Origin: Voacanga thouarsii
Lineage: Eukaryota; Streptophyta; Magnoliopsida; Gentianales; Apocynaceae
Assembly: GCA_026120185.1 (NCBI GenBank)
Contig: JANUWF010001101.1
Coordinates: 3,286,001-3,350,000 of the forward strand
Direction: 5' to 3'
Length of the DNA: 64,000 nucleotides
Position numbers and translations under genes: made by a program. The notes beneath the pieces are model-generated. The model had not been told where the DNA came from, made no database searches, and was given only the letters and a program-made list of their open reading frames with translations. Positions 10,764 through 22,166 of the stretch are shown in pieces. The stretch's first letter is position 1. Each line of letters starts with the position of its first letter.

Positions 10764-12660
10764 TGTTAACTCTAAGCACATTCTCATGTGTTTTGACTTA
10801 TGACAAATATTAATGAGAACTAACTTATGTAACTTATATGTGATAGAACATGTTTGACCCAATTCTTTCAAGACATGCAAATGAGCTTGCTAAGTAGCTC
10901 TTAAACAAATAAAATCCAAAGAAGTGATTAATCAAGTACAACTAGGGATGGCAATTTTTCTACTCAAACTAGGGACCCACCCAGCCCGACCCAGTTGGGC
11001 CAAGGATTCCCTGATTTAAGCAGGGACGGGGCCGGCACCGAGCTTCATTTCTCGGCCCGCCAACCAGGGGCGGGCCAATGACAGGGATTGCATGATCCCA
11101 GCCCCCGGACCGGCCCACCCGACCCATTCCACATAAATTTTATATTATATTTTATATGTATATATAAGTAAATTATATAAATATATACACACACACACAC
11201 ACACATACATATAGAGTTCGATTATACATGCATTGTATATATACATACTATATAGATTTTATATATATTATATATGTATACATACCAATACATATATACA
11301 CTATCTCAATTATAGATAGATTATATATATTATATATAATTATATATGTATATAAAATTAAATAAAATAGAAAAGAAGAGGAAAAAAGAAAAAGAAAATA
11401 AAAAATTCTCAATTCTCAATTATCAATTTTACTCTTACTAATTTAGTGATATGATAAATACGTAAATCATTGAAAACCACCACAAAAGTTTTTGAAATGA
11501 TTAAAAAGTTTTGAATAAAAATATATTAGAGGCAAAAAATCTTTATAAATATTTTCAGGCCCAAACAGGCCCCTGCTTCCCCGCTGGACCAGGACCGGGG
11601 ATTATTTTGTCTTGGCCTGGTAGGCCGGGGGTGGGAATCCCTGCCTTTTCCCGTGGTGAGAATGGACCGAGGACGGGAAAATGGGGCGTTTGTGGGGGCG
11701 GGGTCGGGATTTCTAGTCCCCGACCGAGCCCGGCCCATTGCCATCCCTAAGTACAACTTCAAAAGCTTGTAAATCGTGAAGTCCTTGTGAAAGAACCTTA
11801 GATTATGAATCATTTATCGAGGTATAATATGTAAATTCCTATGTCTCCTTTACCCTATGATTTAGTTTGTTTTTATCTTAAAGCACATAAATAAAATGAT
11901 TTCAAAGAGTAAGCTTTTATATGTTTAGATTTAGTAATTTAGATGGACCTCTACATCCAAAAACTTCGTTCAAAACTTTACAACGGTGTCAAAATGTTTC
12001 TACATAAAAAAGTGTCATTTTAGACTCACCTTTTAGATACACTTTCTTCCAATCTTTGAGTCCAAAATTCTGAAAAATCTAATAGTGAAAAATTAGTCGT
12101 TGCTGTCTTACTTTTTGCTCATATAAAAGCTTTCAAAACTCAATTTTGAAATAGATTTTTGTGCTATCTTTTTCAGAAATACTCTTACACTTCAGATTAC
12201 AAAAATCTCCCTTTTCATTTTTGCTTCAAAGTAAAATAGAATTGTTCCAAAGGTAAAAAGTGTTGTGCTCATCTGTTCATATTCTACTCAAATCTATGAG
12301 CTTTTTCTGTAATTTCTTTTTCAATCTACTTTGTATCAAAGTTAAGGAGGTAAAACCCAATTGGGGTGATCCTTGGGTGTTGTGATTAAAGAGGTTGGTA
12401 TAAAACCAAATGTAATAATCTTCTTCTGTAAGATTGGTGTTACCTACCATCATTAAGTTGGGAAAAGGTTTTAGTAAGTTGTGTTTAAATCCTTAAGATG
12501 TAGATATTTTGAGGATCGAACTATTATAAATCCCTGAATTTACTTTGTGCCTTACTTACTTAAATTTTCTTCACTGATTTTTCACTTAAAATGTTCTATC
12601 CTTTTTCGCTAAAAATCAATGAGTCATTTATGATTTTCTCATTCTGATTTAAACTTGTCA
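10764..12660 (+). repeat. 3' LTR of element S, interrupted by a hAT insertion
   Basis: It starts TGTTAACTCTAAGCAC directly after a degenerate polypurine tract. From about 12057 it matches the start of the window (GTCCAAAATTCT..., GTTGCTGTCTTACTTTTTGC). A hAT element occupies 10943-11749. The right end is unclear: similarity to the 5' copy fades near TTCGCTAAAAATCAATGAGTC at about 12610-12630. Confidence 0.7.
10943..11749. mobile_element. Non-autonomous Ac/Ds-like hAT transposon (807 bp)
   Basis: The ends are perfect inverted repeats, TAGGGATGGCAAT and ATTGCCATCCCTA, close to the Ac terminal sequence TAGGGATG. They are flanked by the 8-bp duplication AGTACAAC (10935-10942 and 11750-11757), the length hAT transposases make. 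GC-rich subterminal blocks of about 200 bp, full of GGGCC/CCCGG words, enclose an AT-rich core with an (AC)n run near 11187-11204. No transposase fragment is visible, so it depends on another element. The short Pro/Gly-rich frames inside are by-products of the GC-rich ends. Confidence 0.9.
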
Positions 12661-14729
12661 TTTAAAATCTCAATTACCTATCTTTATTTCATAACATCTT
12701 GTGCTAATTTAAAAGTCATCTGGCTACATTCTTGAAATCGCAAAACTTTCTTGAAGCCACAAAGTATTTCTGCTATTCAGTTCGGAAGTTTTTTTTTCGA
12801 ACAAAATTTTTGAATCAACTCTTGTTTGCTAAAAACCTTATTCTTATTTATCTAAATTAACGTTTGCATAAAAAAAACCTTTTTTGTCACAAATACTTGT
12901 CATTATTAAAAATTAAAAAATGTTTTAATTTTTAATAATAATTTTATTATTCTAGTAAATCGTGACATTAATTGGTTATTAATTTTTCAAATTAATTTTA
13001 TTTTTTTCAATACAAGATTACCTAATATTAACACTTAAATCTACATTTTACTTTTTTTTAATAATAAGAAAATATTATTAACTAAAAACGTTATTCTTTT
13101 CAAACTTACATAATAATAATAGTAATAACTTATAAAAATTCTAAAATGAAAATGGAAAGATAAAGAAGTAGTAATTAAATAATTTAACTTAAGTAAATTA
13201 AGAAAATTTTAAATTAAAATTTTTCAAAAAATAAATTTATAAATTTAATAACTTCCTTAATCTCAAAACTGTAATCTAACGTATAAAAAATCAGTGAAAC
13301 TACTACATATTCTTTTCTCTTTTTGGTCAACCACGCAACACTTATCTTACAACGCAACAACCCACTACTAAGTAATCCAAAGGGGTCAAGGATATCGCTC
13401 CATCCTTAGTATCAGGGGTCTTTATAACTAGGCAAGAGCAAAATAATTCAAACTTAATTGTACAACTCATTCAATCTATTACAAATGTCTCGAACTCAGA
13501 GGTGTGCAAAGAAAAATAAAGTCAACAACTCTAAATAATGTAGCGAGATAAAATCAAATCTTGGCTTTAAAGATTCCCTACCTTAGATCTAACATCTCCA
13601 GAGACATGACATAGAAATCATGTGAGAAAGAATTTCTCAGCAAGTCATGTGTGGGCACATGGAGAGTTTTATAATGTTTTATGATGCAATTGGCAAAGCA
13701 TAAGAAAGATAATTGCTCAGATGCTCAATCAATTTTAAATTTGCCTGAGTGGTTCAAAAAATCACACATGCAAAAACGTTTTTCACAACTGGGAGCTGAA
13801 ATCAAGATAAGATAAACTACTCACTTTATTTAATAAAAGAACCGGGGTATAAAACCTTGCATCATAACTCCAACATATTTGCCACGAAAACCTGCATTGT
13901 AACAGTCACTGTGAAACCCTGGATCACAGCGATGGTGGGTGTACGGCCCATCGCGTAGGATACTCCTCCATTTCCCTCTCAAACTTACCAGTGTCTAACT
14001 CCAGGATCAGTCCCACCTAGAACTCGTTGCTAGCGCGAACCCGCTTGACTCACTAGTACTTGCATTCTATTTAGACAGGGGTCATCTCCTGGAGGTGGCC
14101 AAGTACCATAGACTCACCCTATCCAGTACGAACTAGTATTAGGGCTTATCCTTATCAAGTACTCAACGTAGTTTGTCCCCTATCGAGACATTCACAAATT
14201 GCTGCAAATCGCATCTCATATGTACCTTTGCAGAAGAATTTGGGAGAATGAACCAAAGAGTTTTCTTCTTAAAACTTTCATGTCATATAAAATATTTTGA
14301 AAGAAGGTATAATTTGTTCGGAAAAAAATTGCTTTTCCAAAAGTACACAATCTAGTATCTCATTCACAATATCATCAAGTAAAAATTTGAGTATCGAGTT
14401 TAAAAGAGTTTTATGTAAGGACTTATTTGTCAGAATCACTCGATGAAGTGAATTACTGGATTGTAGGGATTTGAAGTACAATTTGGCCTTATAAGAATTT
14501 AAATTGTCTAAATTACGATTTATCCCACTCATAAAACTGAAACATACTAAATCTCAACAGCTCACTATCCACAACCCCTATGCGTCAACCTCAATCATCT
14601 ATATTCATAATACATTAATTAATCATATACGTGACAAAGATCTCACTAGTAATCATATAGTTAAGCAAATAATAAATAATGCCTGATGAATAATTTATAA
14701 ATACTATTAATTGGAAACAATAGGCATAT
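12661..14729. other. AT-rich stretch, partly possible old LTR; no gene seen
   Basis: 12661-13320 is AT-rich with no coding pattern. 13320-14720 is more mixed and contains a short GC-richer block (13860-14170) without an open frame. It may be the other part of the minus-strand LTR-like sequence at 19978-22166, since R1 was inserted between them. I recognise no gene here. Confidence 0.4.
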
Positions 14730-15086
14730 TGTTATCAAATTAGGGTAGTGTTAGAATAAAATCTACACACTACACACTAAGAAAATTCTAACTATTCTTT
14801 GCACAAGAATTTCTCTTCAAACTTCTCTCTTTCTTTCTCTCACAATTCTTTCTCCAATCTTTCTTTCACTAATCTTTCTTTCACAAAATGATGGTCTATT
14901 ACAAGCTTAGAGAATAGCTCTATTTATAGAGCTCTAATTAGTGAAATACATCATGGCATACATCATCTTCAATTAATGGTGTCTCCACTAAATGGTGGAC
15001 ATCCATAAAAATCTTCTAATAATTCACATAAATCCATAATTAGTGGAGCCTCCACTAATTAATGGAGATTCCAATAATTCATAACA
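14730..15086 (-). repeat. 3' LTR of R1
   Basis: 357 bp. Differs from the other R1 LTR by one C/T in the CTTCTCTC/CTTTTCTC tract near 14823. The polypurine tract, read on the minus strand as TCCAAGGGGGAG, abuts it at 15087-15098. Confidence 0.95.
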
Positions 15087-15128
15087 CTCCCCCTTGGATG
15101 TCCATCCATACATAAAGAATATGCCTCG

Positions 15129-17180
15129 TTAAAACCTTACTAGATAAAAACCCAGTGGGAAAAAAAATCTAGTGAAGGAAAAAGAGTACACTATTCTATA
15201 TGTATGTTTATTACTCCCCCGATGAGATGATTCCTTTAAATCTTTAAACCGACGCATACCGATTTTATATCTCAACTTTTCAAATGTTGCCGTCGGTAAA
15301 GTCTTCGTGAAAATATCTGCGAGGTTGTCACATGACCGAATTTGTAGCACATCAATTTCACATTTCTTCTGGAGTTCATGAGTAAAGAAGAATTTTGGTG
15401 AAATATGTTTTGTCCGATCTCCTTTAATATATCCTCCTCGTAATTGAGCTATGCAAGCTGCATTGTCTTCATAAAGAGGAGTTGGAATACCTTTGATTGA
15501 TGATAATCCACAACTTTCTCGGATATAATGAATCATGGATCTTAACCATACACATTCTCGACTTGCTTCATGAATGGCTATAATTTCAGCATGATTTGAA
15601 GAAGTAGCTGCTATAGATTGTTTCGTAGAACGCCATGATATAGCAGTATTTCCACATGTAAATATATAGCCCGTTTGAGAACGTGCTTTATGTGGATCAG
15701 ATAAATAACCAGCATCTGCATAACCTATCAATATTGGACTGGTTTTATTTGAATAAAATAATCCGAGATCAATTGTACCTTGGAGATATCGAATGACTTG
15801 TTTAATTCCATTCCAATGTCGTCGTGTTGGTGAAGAACTAAATCTTGCTAATAAATTGACAGCGAAAGCAATATCAGGCCGTGTGTTATTAGCAAGATAC
15901 ATCAATGCACCAATTGCACTGAGATATGGTACTTCAGGACCAATGAGTTCTTCATCATTTTCTTGAGGTCGAAAAGGATCTTTATCCACATTTAATGATC
16001 GGACGATCATTGGAATACTCAATGGATGTGCTTTGTCCATGTAAAATCTTTTTAGCACTTTTCTCTGTATATGTTGATTGATGAATAAATGTTCCACTCT
16101 CCAAATGTTCAATTTGTAAACCAAGGCAAAATTTGGTTTTACCAAAATCCTTGATTTCGAATTCTCTTTTTAAATAATCAATTGTTTCTTGGAGCTCTTC
16201 GGAGTTCCAATAAGATTAATATCATCAACATATATAGCTAATATCACAAATTTAGAACCAGATTTCTTAATAAAAACGCATGGACATACCTGGTCATTTT
16301 TAAATCCCGCTTTCAATAAATATTCACTAAGACGTGTGAACCACATGCGCCAGATTGCTTCAGGCCATATAATGATTTACGCAACTTGATAGAGTAATTT
16401 TCACGAGGATAATGTTTATATGCTTCGGGCATATGAAATCCTTCGGGGATTTTCATGTAAACATCATTTTCTAAATTTCCATACAAGTAAGCGAGTGACA
16501 ACATCTAATAGGCGCATATCTATCTTTTCATGTACTTGCCAAACCGATAAGATATCGGAGTGTAATAGCATCAACAACAGGAGAATAAGTTTCATCATAA
16601 TCAATACCTGGTCTTTGTGAAAAACCTTGGGCTACTAATCGCGCTTTATATCGAACGATTTCACTCTTTTCATTGCGCTTTCGCACAAATATCCATTTGT
16701 AGCCAACGGGTTTTATACCTTCGGTGTTCGGACTGCAGGTCCGAAGACTTCACGTTTTGCCGATGCATTTAACTCCGATTGAATCGCATCTTTCCATTGC
16801 GACCAATCTTTTCTATGCCGACATTCATCAATCGATATTGGTTCGGGATCATCATTATCCTGTGTAACATCAAGAGATATATTGTATGCAAATATATTAT
16901 CAATAACAGTTTCTATCCGATTCCAACTTCTACGGAAGTGGTATAATTGATAGAAATTTCGGTGTTACTTTCATCAACTTCGGTTCTTTGTCATCAGTTC
17001 TCTCTTGGTCTTTATCATTCTTTTCTTCAATATGATCTTCCGGATCATTTAATCCTCTTTTCTTTCGAGGATTTTTATCTTTAGAACCAAGAGGTCGGCC
17101 ACGCTTCGGCGTGTTTTTGACTCAGCAGCTATAGGTATAATATTTTGTTCTCGCTGGAACTTCAATTCGAATAGGAGCAT
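15129..17180 (-). pseudogene. R1 reverse transcriptase and RNase H
   Basis: RT signatures: PRPGIDYDETYSPVVDAI near 16560-16620, then AYLYGNLENDVYMKIPEGF (ORF 16313-16504) and VILAIYVDDINLIGT near 16200-16240 (YVDD). From 16145 a 338-residue open stretch covers the RT thumb and RNase H: SIPMIVRSL, YLANNTRPDIAFAVNLLARF, LIGYADAGYLSD (catalytic Asp), AATSSNHAEIIAIHEASREC, YEDNAACIAQ and CDNLADIFTKTLP. Frame changes around 16146-16320 and 16510-17180 separate it from the rest. A one-base loss near 15219 (CCCCCGAT instead of CCCCCTGAT) removes the family stop codon after ESSH and adds about 35 foreign residues. Confidence 0.88.
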
Positions 17181-18237
17181 TTATAGCTGGAATATGCGAT
17201 TTTGTAACTCTTCCGGAGTCAACAAAGCGTCCGGCATTTGATTTGCAATGCTTTGCAAATGAATTATCTTTTGAACTTCAAGTTCACATGCGCTTGTGCG
17301 CGGATCAAGATAATTTAATGATGTTGTCCAATCAAGATCCTTTTTATACTTGTTTGGGTTCTCCCCTAATTTAGGGAATAATGATTCATCAAAATGACAA
17401 TCGAGCAAATCTTGCTTGTGAATACATCTCCTGTCGGGGTTCAACATACCCGATAATAGAGGGAGAATCATATCCAACGTATATCCCCTTTCTTCTTTGA
17501 GGACCCATCTTTGTACGTTGGTTTGGTGCAATTGGAATATATACAAGACACCCAAAAATTCTTAAATGAGCAATATTTGGTTCGACCCAAAAGCCAATTG
17601 CAAAGGAGAGAATTTATGATAACTAGCTGGTCTTATACGTACAAGTGTTGCGAGCATGTAGAATAGCATGTCCCCAGGCATATGTTGGGAGATTTGTTTT
17701 CATTAATAATGGTTTAGCAATTAATTGTAATCGTTTAATCAAAGATTCAGCAAGACCATTTTGTGTGTGAACATGAGCTACAGGATGTTCAACATTAATC
17801 CCAATTGACATGCAATATGCATCAAAAGCATGTGATGAAAATTCACCAGCATTATCCAAACGGATATTTTTAATGTGATGGTCCGGAAATTGTGCTCGTA
17901 ATTTAATTATTTGAGCAAGTAATCTCGCAAACGCCAGGTTGCGAGTAGATAATAAACATACATGTGACCATCGGGATGATGCATCAATTAAGACTATAAA
18001 ATATTTGAACGGTCCACATGGTGAATCAATAGGTCCACAAATATCTCCGTGAATCCGTTCGAGAAATGTAAGACTTTCAGCTCCTACTTTTACTGGTGAT
18101 GGTTTAACAATTAATTTTCCTAGGGAACATGCAGTACATACGAATTTTTCTGATGTTAATATCCTTTTATTTTTTAAAGGATGACCATGTGTATTCTCAA
18201 TGATTCTTCTCATCATGGTAGATCCCGGATGACTCAA
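17181..18237 (-). pseudogene. R1 integrase
   Basis: Two pieces on the minus strand. 18237-17623 starts MSHPGSTMMRRIIENTHGHP, with the Cys pair in CTACSLGKL, and carries the core with GDICGPI, LIDASSRWSHV, IRLDNAGEFSSHAF and HTQNGLAESLIKRLQ, so D, D and E are all present. 17555-17181 is the C-terminal part, with DCHFDESLFPKLGE and ACELEVQKIIHLQSIANQ. A frameshift around 17560-17620 separates them. The SLFPKL segment is the point at which R2, R3 and R4 switch into the RKD-like cargo. Confidence 0.88.
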
Positions 18238-18301
18238 CCGGTCATGCCAAATGCTAAAAGTAATAGGATCGAGTAAACTTCGGTTTACTAGATGATGAAT
18301 T

Positions 18302-18742
18302 TCAATTGTACGTATTTTTACAAAATATAGACCAAGTAGAAAAAGACTGCAGCTTTTCTAATACCGATTTCTTACTCAAATGCATTTGAGTAATAAAAAG
18401 ATGCTCAATCCCATTTTCCTCATTTGTTTCAACATGATACCCATTTCTGCGGATATCTTTAAAACTCAATAAATTTCTTCTGGATTTTGAGGAAAATAGT
18501 GCCTTATCAATAATAATTGTTGCTCCTTTAGGCAACAATATACTAGCTCTTCCGGAGCCCTCAATTACATTTGCACTACCGTTTATTGTATAAATATTTA
18601 TTTCTCCCATTTTGAGATCAGAAAAATATTTCTCATTTTTTAGTATGGTGTGTGTAGTTCCACTATCAATTAGGCATATATCTTCAATGCCATTTGTGTA
18701 TCCGGTAAGCGGAATAATAGCCATTTGGGCATAACAAAACAT
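18302..18742 (-). pseudogene. R1 aspartic protease
   Basis: The 146-residue frame has the catalytic CLIDSGTTHTIL (DSG), then GSANVIEGSGRASILLPKGA and SRRNLLSFKDIRRNGYHVET, the usual copia protease-to-integrase linker. Retroelement protease cuts the Gag-Pol precursor. It is open in this copy, but its fusion to gag and integrase is broken by upstream and downstream frame changes. R2-R4 lack the domain. Confidence 0.85.
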
Positions 18743-18839
18743 TTATAAATGTAAATACTCAAACAATAAAAACTTTAAACGATAAGTACTATTACAATGC
18801 CAAAAATATAAAATATAAAAAAAACATATTAAAAGTAAA

Positions 18840-18876
18840 CTTTTAATTATTTTGAACACTTCCATCACCAATCAAA
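18840..18876 (-). pseudogene. R1 gag C-terminal tail
   Basis: The minus strand reads HLIGDGSVQNN and a stop, resembling the C-terminal tail of gag in this copia type. It lies between the RKD-like scar and the protease. It marks where the native gag sequence resumes. Confidence 0.5.
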
Positions 18877-18878
18877 TG

Positions 18879-18950
18879 CTCAATTACAAAAGAGCAACTA
18901 TAAGCATGTATCCTCAAGTTCATATGAACACTAGTGATATGAATAAAAGA
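18879..18950 (+). other. RKD-like cargo scar in R1
   Basis: Starting CTCAATTACAAAAGAGCAAC, this matches the last part of the RKD-like coding sequence of R3 (about 32443-32512) and, on the opposite strand, R4. The shared reading is QLQKSNYKHVSSSSYEH plus a stop. On its left it joins the native gag tail, on its right the Gly-rich gag remnant. R1 has no other part of the cargo. Confidence 0.75.
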
Positions 18951-19600
18951 TGTGATGCTTATTATTAATAACAATATCTTTTTCCCTTATTATCTTTTCT
19001 GTTCCACTTCAGGTGGCCAGTATTTCTCTGTGATAAGGGAAATATCGAGTGTGTCCATGACCATAACCACGGCCACTGCCACAACTACGACTATAACGAT
19101 GGCTTCTGCTGGAGCCAACGACATTCACTTCAGGAGTGCTTTGTTGAGCCGATTCATCCGGCTTCATGATTTCTCAATAATAACTCATGTTAAATTTGTC
19201 AATTTGGGATACCATTTTTCTCGATATTGTTACTGCAGGACAATATTCGAGGTATGAAAAGTGGAGAATGTCTTCTCCAATATAACTTCATCAGTAACTT
19301 TTTCTCCGCAAAATTTTTAACTAAGATGTAGTTTTATACATCACGGAGTTCACGGTTTTACAATCTTGCAACTTCAGGTGCAACCATTCATACCGTGCAG
19401 TGGGTAGTACGACCATCTTCAGGTGGTCAAATCTTTCTTTTTATCCACATGACATATGGATCTCCTTTTTTTTTAGCATTTAGATGCATTTTTGTATAAC
19501 ATATAAATTTTTTTTTTTCAGAAATATCAAGTGCTACAAATTCGAATTTAGCGAGATCAATAAATGCGTACCTGTCTTCTGGCTTTAATAACGGCAGAGA
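18951..19600 (-). pseudogene. R1 truncated gag
   Basis: The first part near 19540 reads LAKFEFVALDISEK, the usual gag start of this copia type, then jumps to KMHLNAKKKGDPYV. Farther on (about 19040-19140) a Gly/Arg-rich stretch corresponding to RGYGHGHTRYFPYH in the sister copies marks the nucleocapsid end. Roughly half of a normal ~350-residue gag is absent and stops are frequent. The same internal deletion is seen in R4 (36590-36720), so it predates both insertions. Gag protein must have come from another element. Confidence 0.75.
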
Positions 19601-19615
19601 CTCGTGCTGATAACG
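19601..19615 (-). other. Primer binding site of R1
   Basis: CGTTATCAGCACGAG read on the minus strand, immediately after the LTR terminus. The same site follows the 5' LTRs of R2, R3 and R4. It primes minus-strand DNA synthesis from a host tRNA; the tRNA was not identified. Confidence 0.8.
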
Positions 19616-19972
19616 TGTTATCAAATTAGGGTAGTGTTAGAATAAAATCTACACACTACACACTAAGAAAATTCTAACTATTCTTTGCACAAGAATTTCT
19701 CTTCAAACTTTTCTCTTTCTTTCTCTCACAATTCTTTCTCCAATCTTTCTTTCACTAATCTTTCTTTCACAAAATGATGGTCTATTACAAGCTTAGAGAA
19801 TAGCTCTATTTATAGAGCTCTAATTAGTGAAATACATCATGGCATACATCATCTTCAATTAATGGTGTCTCCACTAAATGGTGGACATCCATAAAAATCT
19901 TCTAATAATTCACATAAATCCATAATTAGTGGAGCCTCCACTAATTAATGGAGATTCCAATAATTCATAACA
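19616..19972 (-). repeat. 5' LTR of R1 with promoter elements
   Basis: 357 bp, TGTTATGAATTATTGG... on the minus strand, ending TTTGATAACA. It contains a TATA box (CTATAAATAG) set in the palindrome AGCTCTATAAATAGAGCT, and a 12-bp inverted repeat TAATTAGTGGAG/CTCCACTAATTA around a single G. Confidence 0.95.
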
Positions 19973-19977
19973 CATAT

Positions 19978-20093
19978 GAGTAAATAAATACTTAGTAGTT
20001 AAACAATAGTCACAATAATAATTAACTAAATTAGTTAAATCAGTAATAACTCATGTTTAATAGATATTAGGTGATAAGTTAATGACTGAGTAA

Positions 20094-20165
<72 letters not shown>

Positions 20166-22166
20166 TAAATGGATGAATCTATCAATAAATTATAACTAAT
20201 TTTAATAATTAAAATCTAGTAAATAATAATCTTAATAATGATAAATGATAAACTATAACAATAACCATAATAATATTATTTAATAATAAAGAATAAATAA
20301 CAATTTTATTATTAATAACTTATTTTAAAAATCATAAAAGTAAGATGTAATAATTATAGATAACGAAAACAGCAGGAAGGGAAATCACAGACATGCTTAC
20401 TCCATAACTTTACTCATAAGCAACACACGTAAGCAATTAGATCCAAAGCAACTCACAAGGTTCAAGTAGCAAAACTAGCATGCTTATCTCGAGGTCTCAT
20501 TACCAAATCACATATAACCCCAACATCAATCAACAACACCCATGACCCATGGGTCTGACAGAGTAATACGATCAAGAGCCAAAATCATAAGGAATCGAGT
20601 ATTACTTGTGCAGAAGAGCAGCTCCGATTTAGTTTTGGGGAATCCGAGTTTTACCGCGTTAGGAGAGATTACTCGTGCTTCACCTTGTTCGTTGGAGGAG
20701 AATGCCACAGCTCCAATGGAGTGTTGCCTCGGTCTTGTTGGAGGGAAAAGAGTGACGTGGGTGCACTTGGGGTTTCAGGAAGTCAAGTAAAAGAGAAGAG
20801 AGGTGCAAGGTTGCTTTGGTTTATTAAGAGGAGGCTGTTTTCCTTTGGTGTTGTTATTGCTGTTAGCATTGGCCGAATGGCCTCGGTGTTTGCTGTTTTA
20901 GTTCTGGTGTGCCAAAAGGGTACGTCGAAACCCTCTTGATGTGTGTGCCTCGGTTTTGTGCTGAAGGGGAAGGGTCCAAAGTTCCTTTAGGCTGGCTGGA
21001 ATCTCGGATAGAAAATCATGCACCAAGTTTCCTTATTGGAAGAAGGAAAGTACACAATCTTGTCTTGCCAAATTAAAGGGGTTTTGAATTCAAATCTTAG
21101 AAGGAAGACGGAAGGTGAATTATCTTGCTTGCTAAACTGATGAAATTTTCCCTTCTTGATCCCTTCTCAAATCTCTATCTAAAAAAAAAAAAGAAATAGC
21201 GTGCTGTGCTTTATGCATAGATGGCCAAAATTGAGAAGCTAAACAGTTCCTAAATCCGCGGATTTAATTAGCACAACCACGGGAGAATTAAGGAAAGTTG
21301 GTGTCCGAACAAGCATGGGTTAAGAGAGGAATAATTTCGTTATGGCAAATGACAGCTTATAACAATCTTTGTTGCCAGAAGAGTTGATAGCTGGCATTCC
21401 TAATTGGTAAGGTCGGTTGTGGGTTGGGTGCGTAAGGAAGATATAACAGCTTGATTCAAGGGAAAGAAAATGGAAAGCATTAATATAAAGGGAAAATAAG
21501 AAAATTAAGAGATTCAATTTTAAAATCCCATGCGAATTAATGCAGCCATCCAATTTCGGTAGTAAAATAATCTCCCCACAATTTAGTTGCCTACTGGATG
21601 AGTGATTGAGGAAAGTGAAGCTCAGTTGCCTAAATGGGGAAACTTTAGTGGACACAAAAGGATACAGCTAGCAATATGTTCAAGAAAGGAAAGGAATCAA
21701 GAATAAACACATTTGTTAGACTATTCCTACAATCTCAACATGGAAACGGCGGCCAAGAGGGAAGAAGGGAAGAATAAAAATAAAAAGGAATTATTCAAGC
21801 AAGAGGTATTTATTTGAACCTTAATCTTTCAACCAAGATTCCAATACCCTATCCATAAGTCCACAAGAATCCTTGCGTCTTATGTATTCACTAAAATCCC
21901 TATGTGTTAAACTCCCCTTCTTAAATTTTCTCTAAGGTAAGATAATTAAACAAGATAATTTACTGCGAGCCTAAATAATGTGTACAAATTTATTGAAATA
22001 ATAGTTAATCAAAAATCACTTATTAATATAATGTAACTTAGTAACATAGCTAATTAATTAAATTACATATAAGACATATAAAATTATAAATATAATCATA
22101 TCTGCATATAACGATGCAATGCATGCCCTTATTTTACCTAGAGTAATTTTAGGGTGGGATTTTACA
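19978..22166 (-). repeat. Candidate long LTR on the minus strand, contains (AAT)n
   Basis: The minus strand from 22166 reads TGTAAAATCCCACCCTAAAA, a plausible LTR start. The sequence continues through GC-richer stretches without a credible gene to 19978, where R1 is inserted. An (AAT)n microsatellite occupies about 20098-20165. Small open frames at 20526-20950 have no recognised domain. If 13300-14729 belongs to the same unit, the LTR would be about 3.6 kb. No partner LTR or target duplication was found in the window. Confidence 0.3.
20098..20165. repeat. (AAT)n microsatellite
   Basis: About 22 uninterrupted copies of ATA/AAT. Confidence 0.97.

Larger units (their letters stand above)
1..12660 (+). 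mobile_element. SIRE-type Ty1/copia retrotransposon S, decayed, 5' end outside window
   Basis: The stretch beginning at base 1 recurs at about 12057-12600 as a direct repeat, so the two are LTRs of one element. Between them, in plus-strand order, lie a gag remnant, integrase, reverse transcriptase, RNase H, an envelope-like third ORF and the polypurine motif TGATGACAAAGGGGGAGA. That order and motif are characteristic of Sireviruses. Every reading frame carries stops or shifts, and most of gag plus the protease is missing. Three later insertions sit inside it: solo LTRs at 469-1972 and from 2368, and a hAT element at 10943-11749. The 3' boundary is uncertain: the 5' LTR copy ends near 2108 at a degenerate primer site, but the 3' copy may run to about 12860. 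Confidence 0.85.
14730..19972 (-). mobile_element. Copia element R1, complete ends, recent insertion
   Basis: A 5243-bp Ty1/copia element on the minus strand, bounded by TGTTAT...ATAACA LTRs and flanked by the 5-bp target duplication CATAT (14725-14729 and 19973-19977). The two 357-bp LTRs differ by eye at one base. Reading right to left: LTR, primer site, shortened gag, a scar of RKD-like sequence, gag C-terminus, protease, integrase, RT, RNase H, polypurine tract, LTR. Gag has a large deletion and pol has frameshifts, so it is unlikely to have moved using its own proteins. It is the only copy of the family here with protease and integrase. Confidence 0.93.

Noticed and set aside
11511..11813. 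Pro/Gly-rich frames on both strands
   Set aside because: They lie in the GC-rich subterminal block of the hAT element. No domain and no codon pattern.
20098..20165. Regular short repeats as a possible CRISPR-like array
   Set aside because: It is a plain AAT microsatellite without spacers, in plant DNA.
20526..20939. Three open frames of 60-84 codons overlapping on both strands
   Set aside because: No recognised domain, no shared exon signals, and the region looks like LTR-like repeat DNA.
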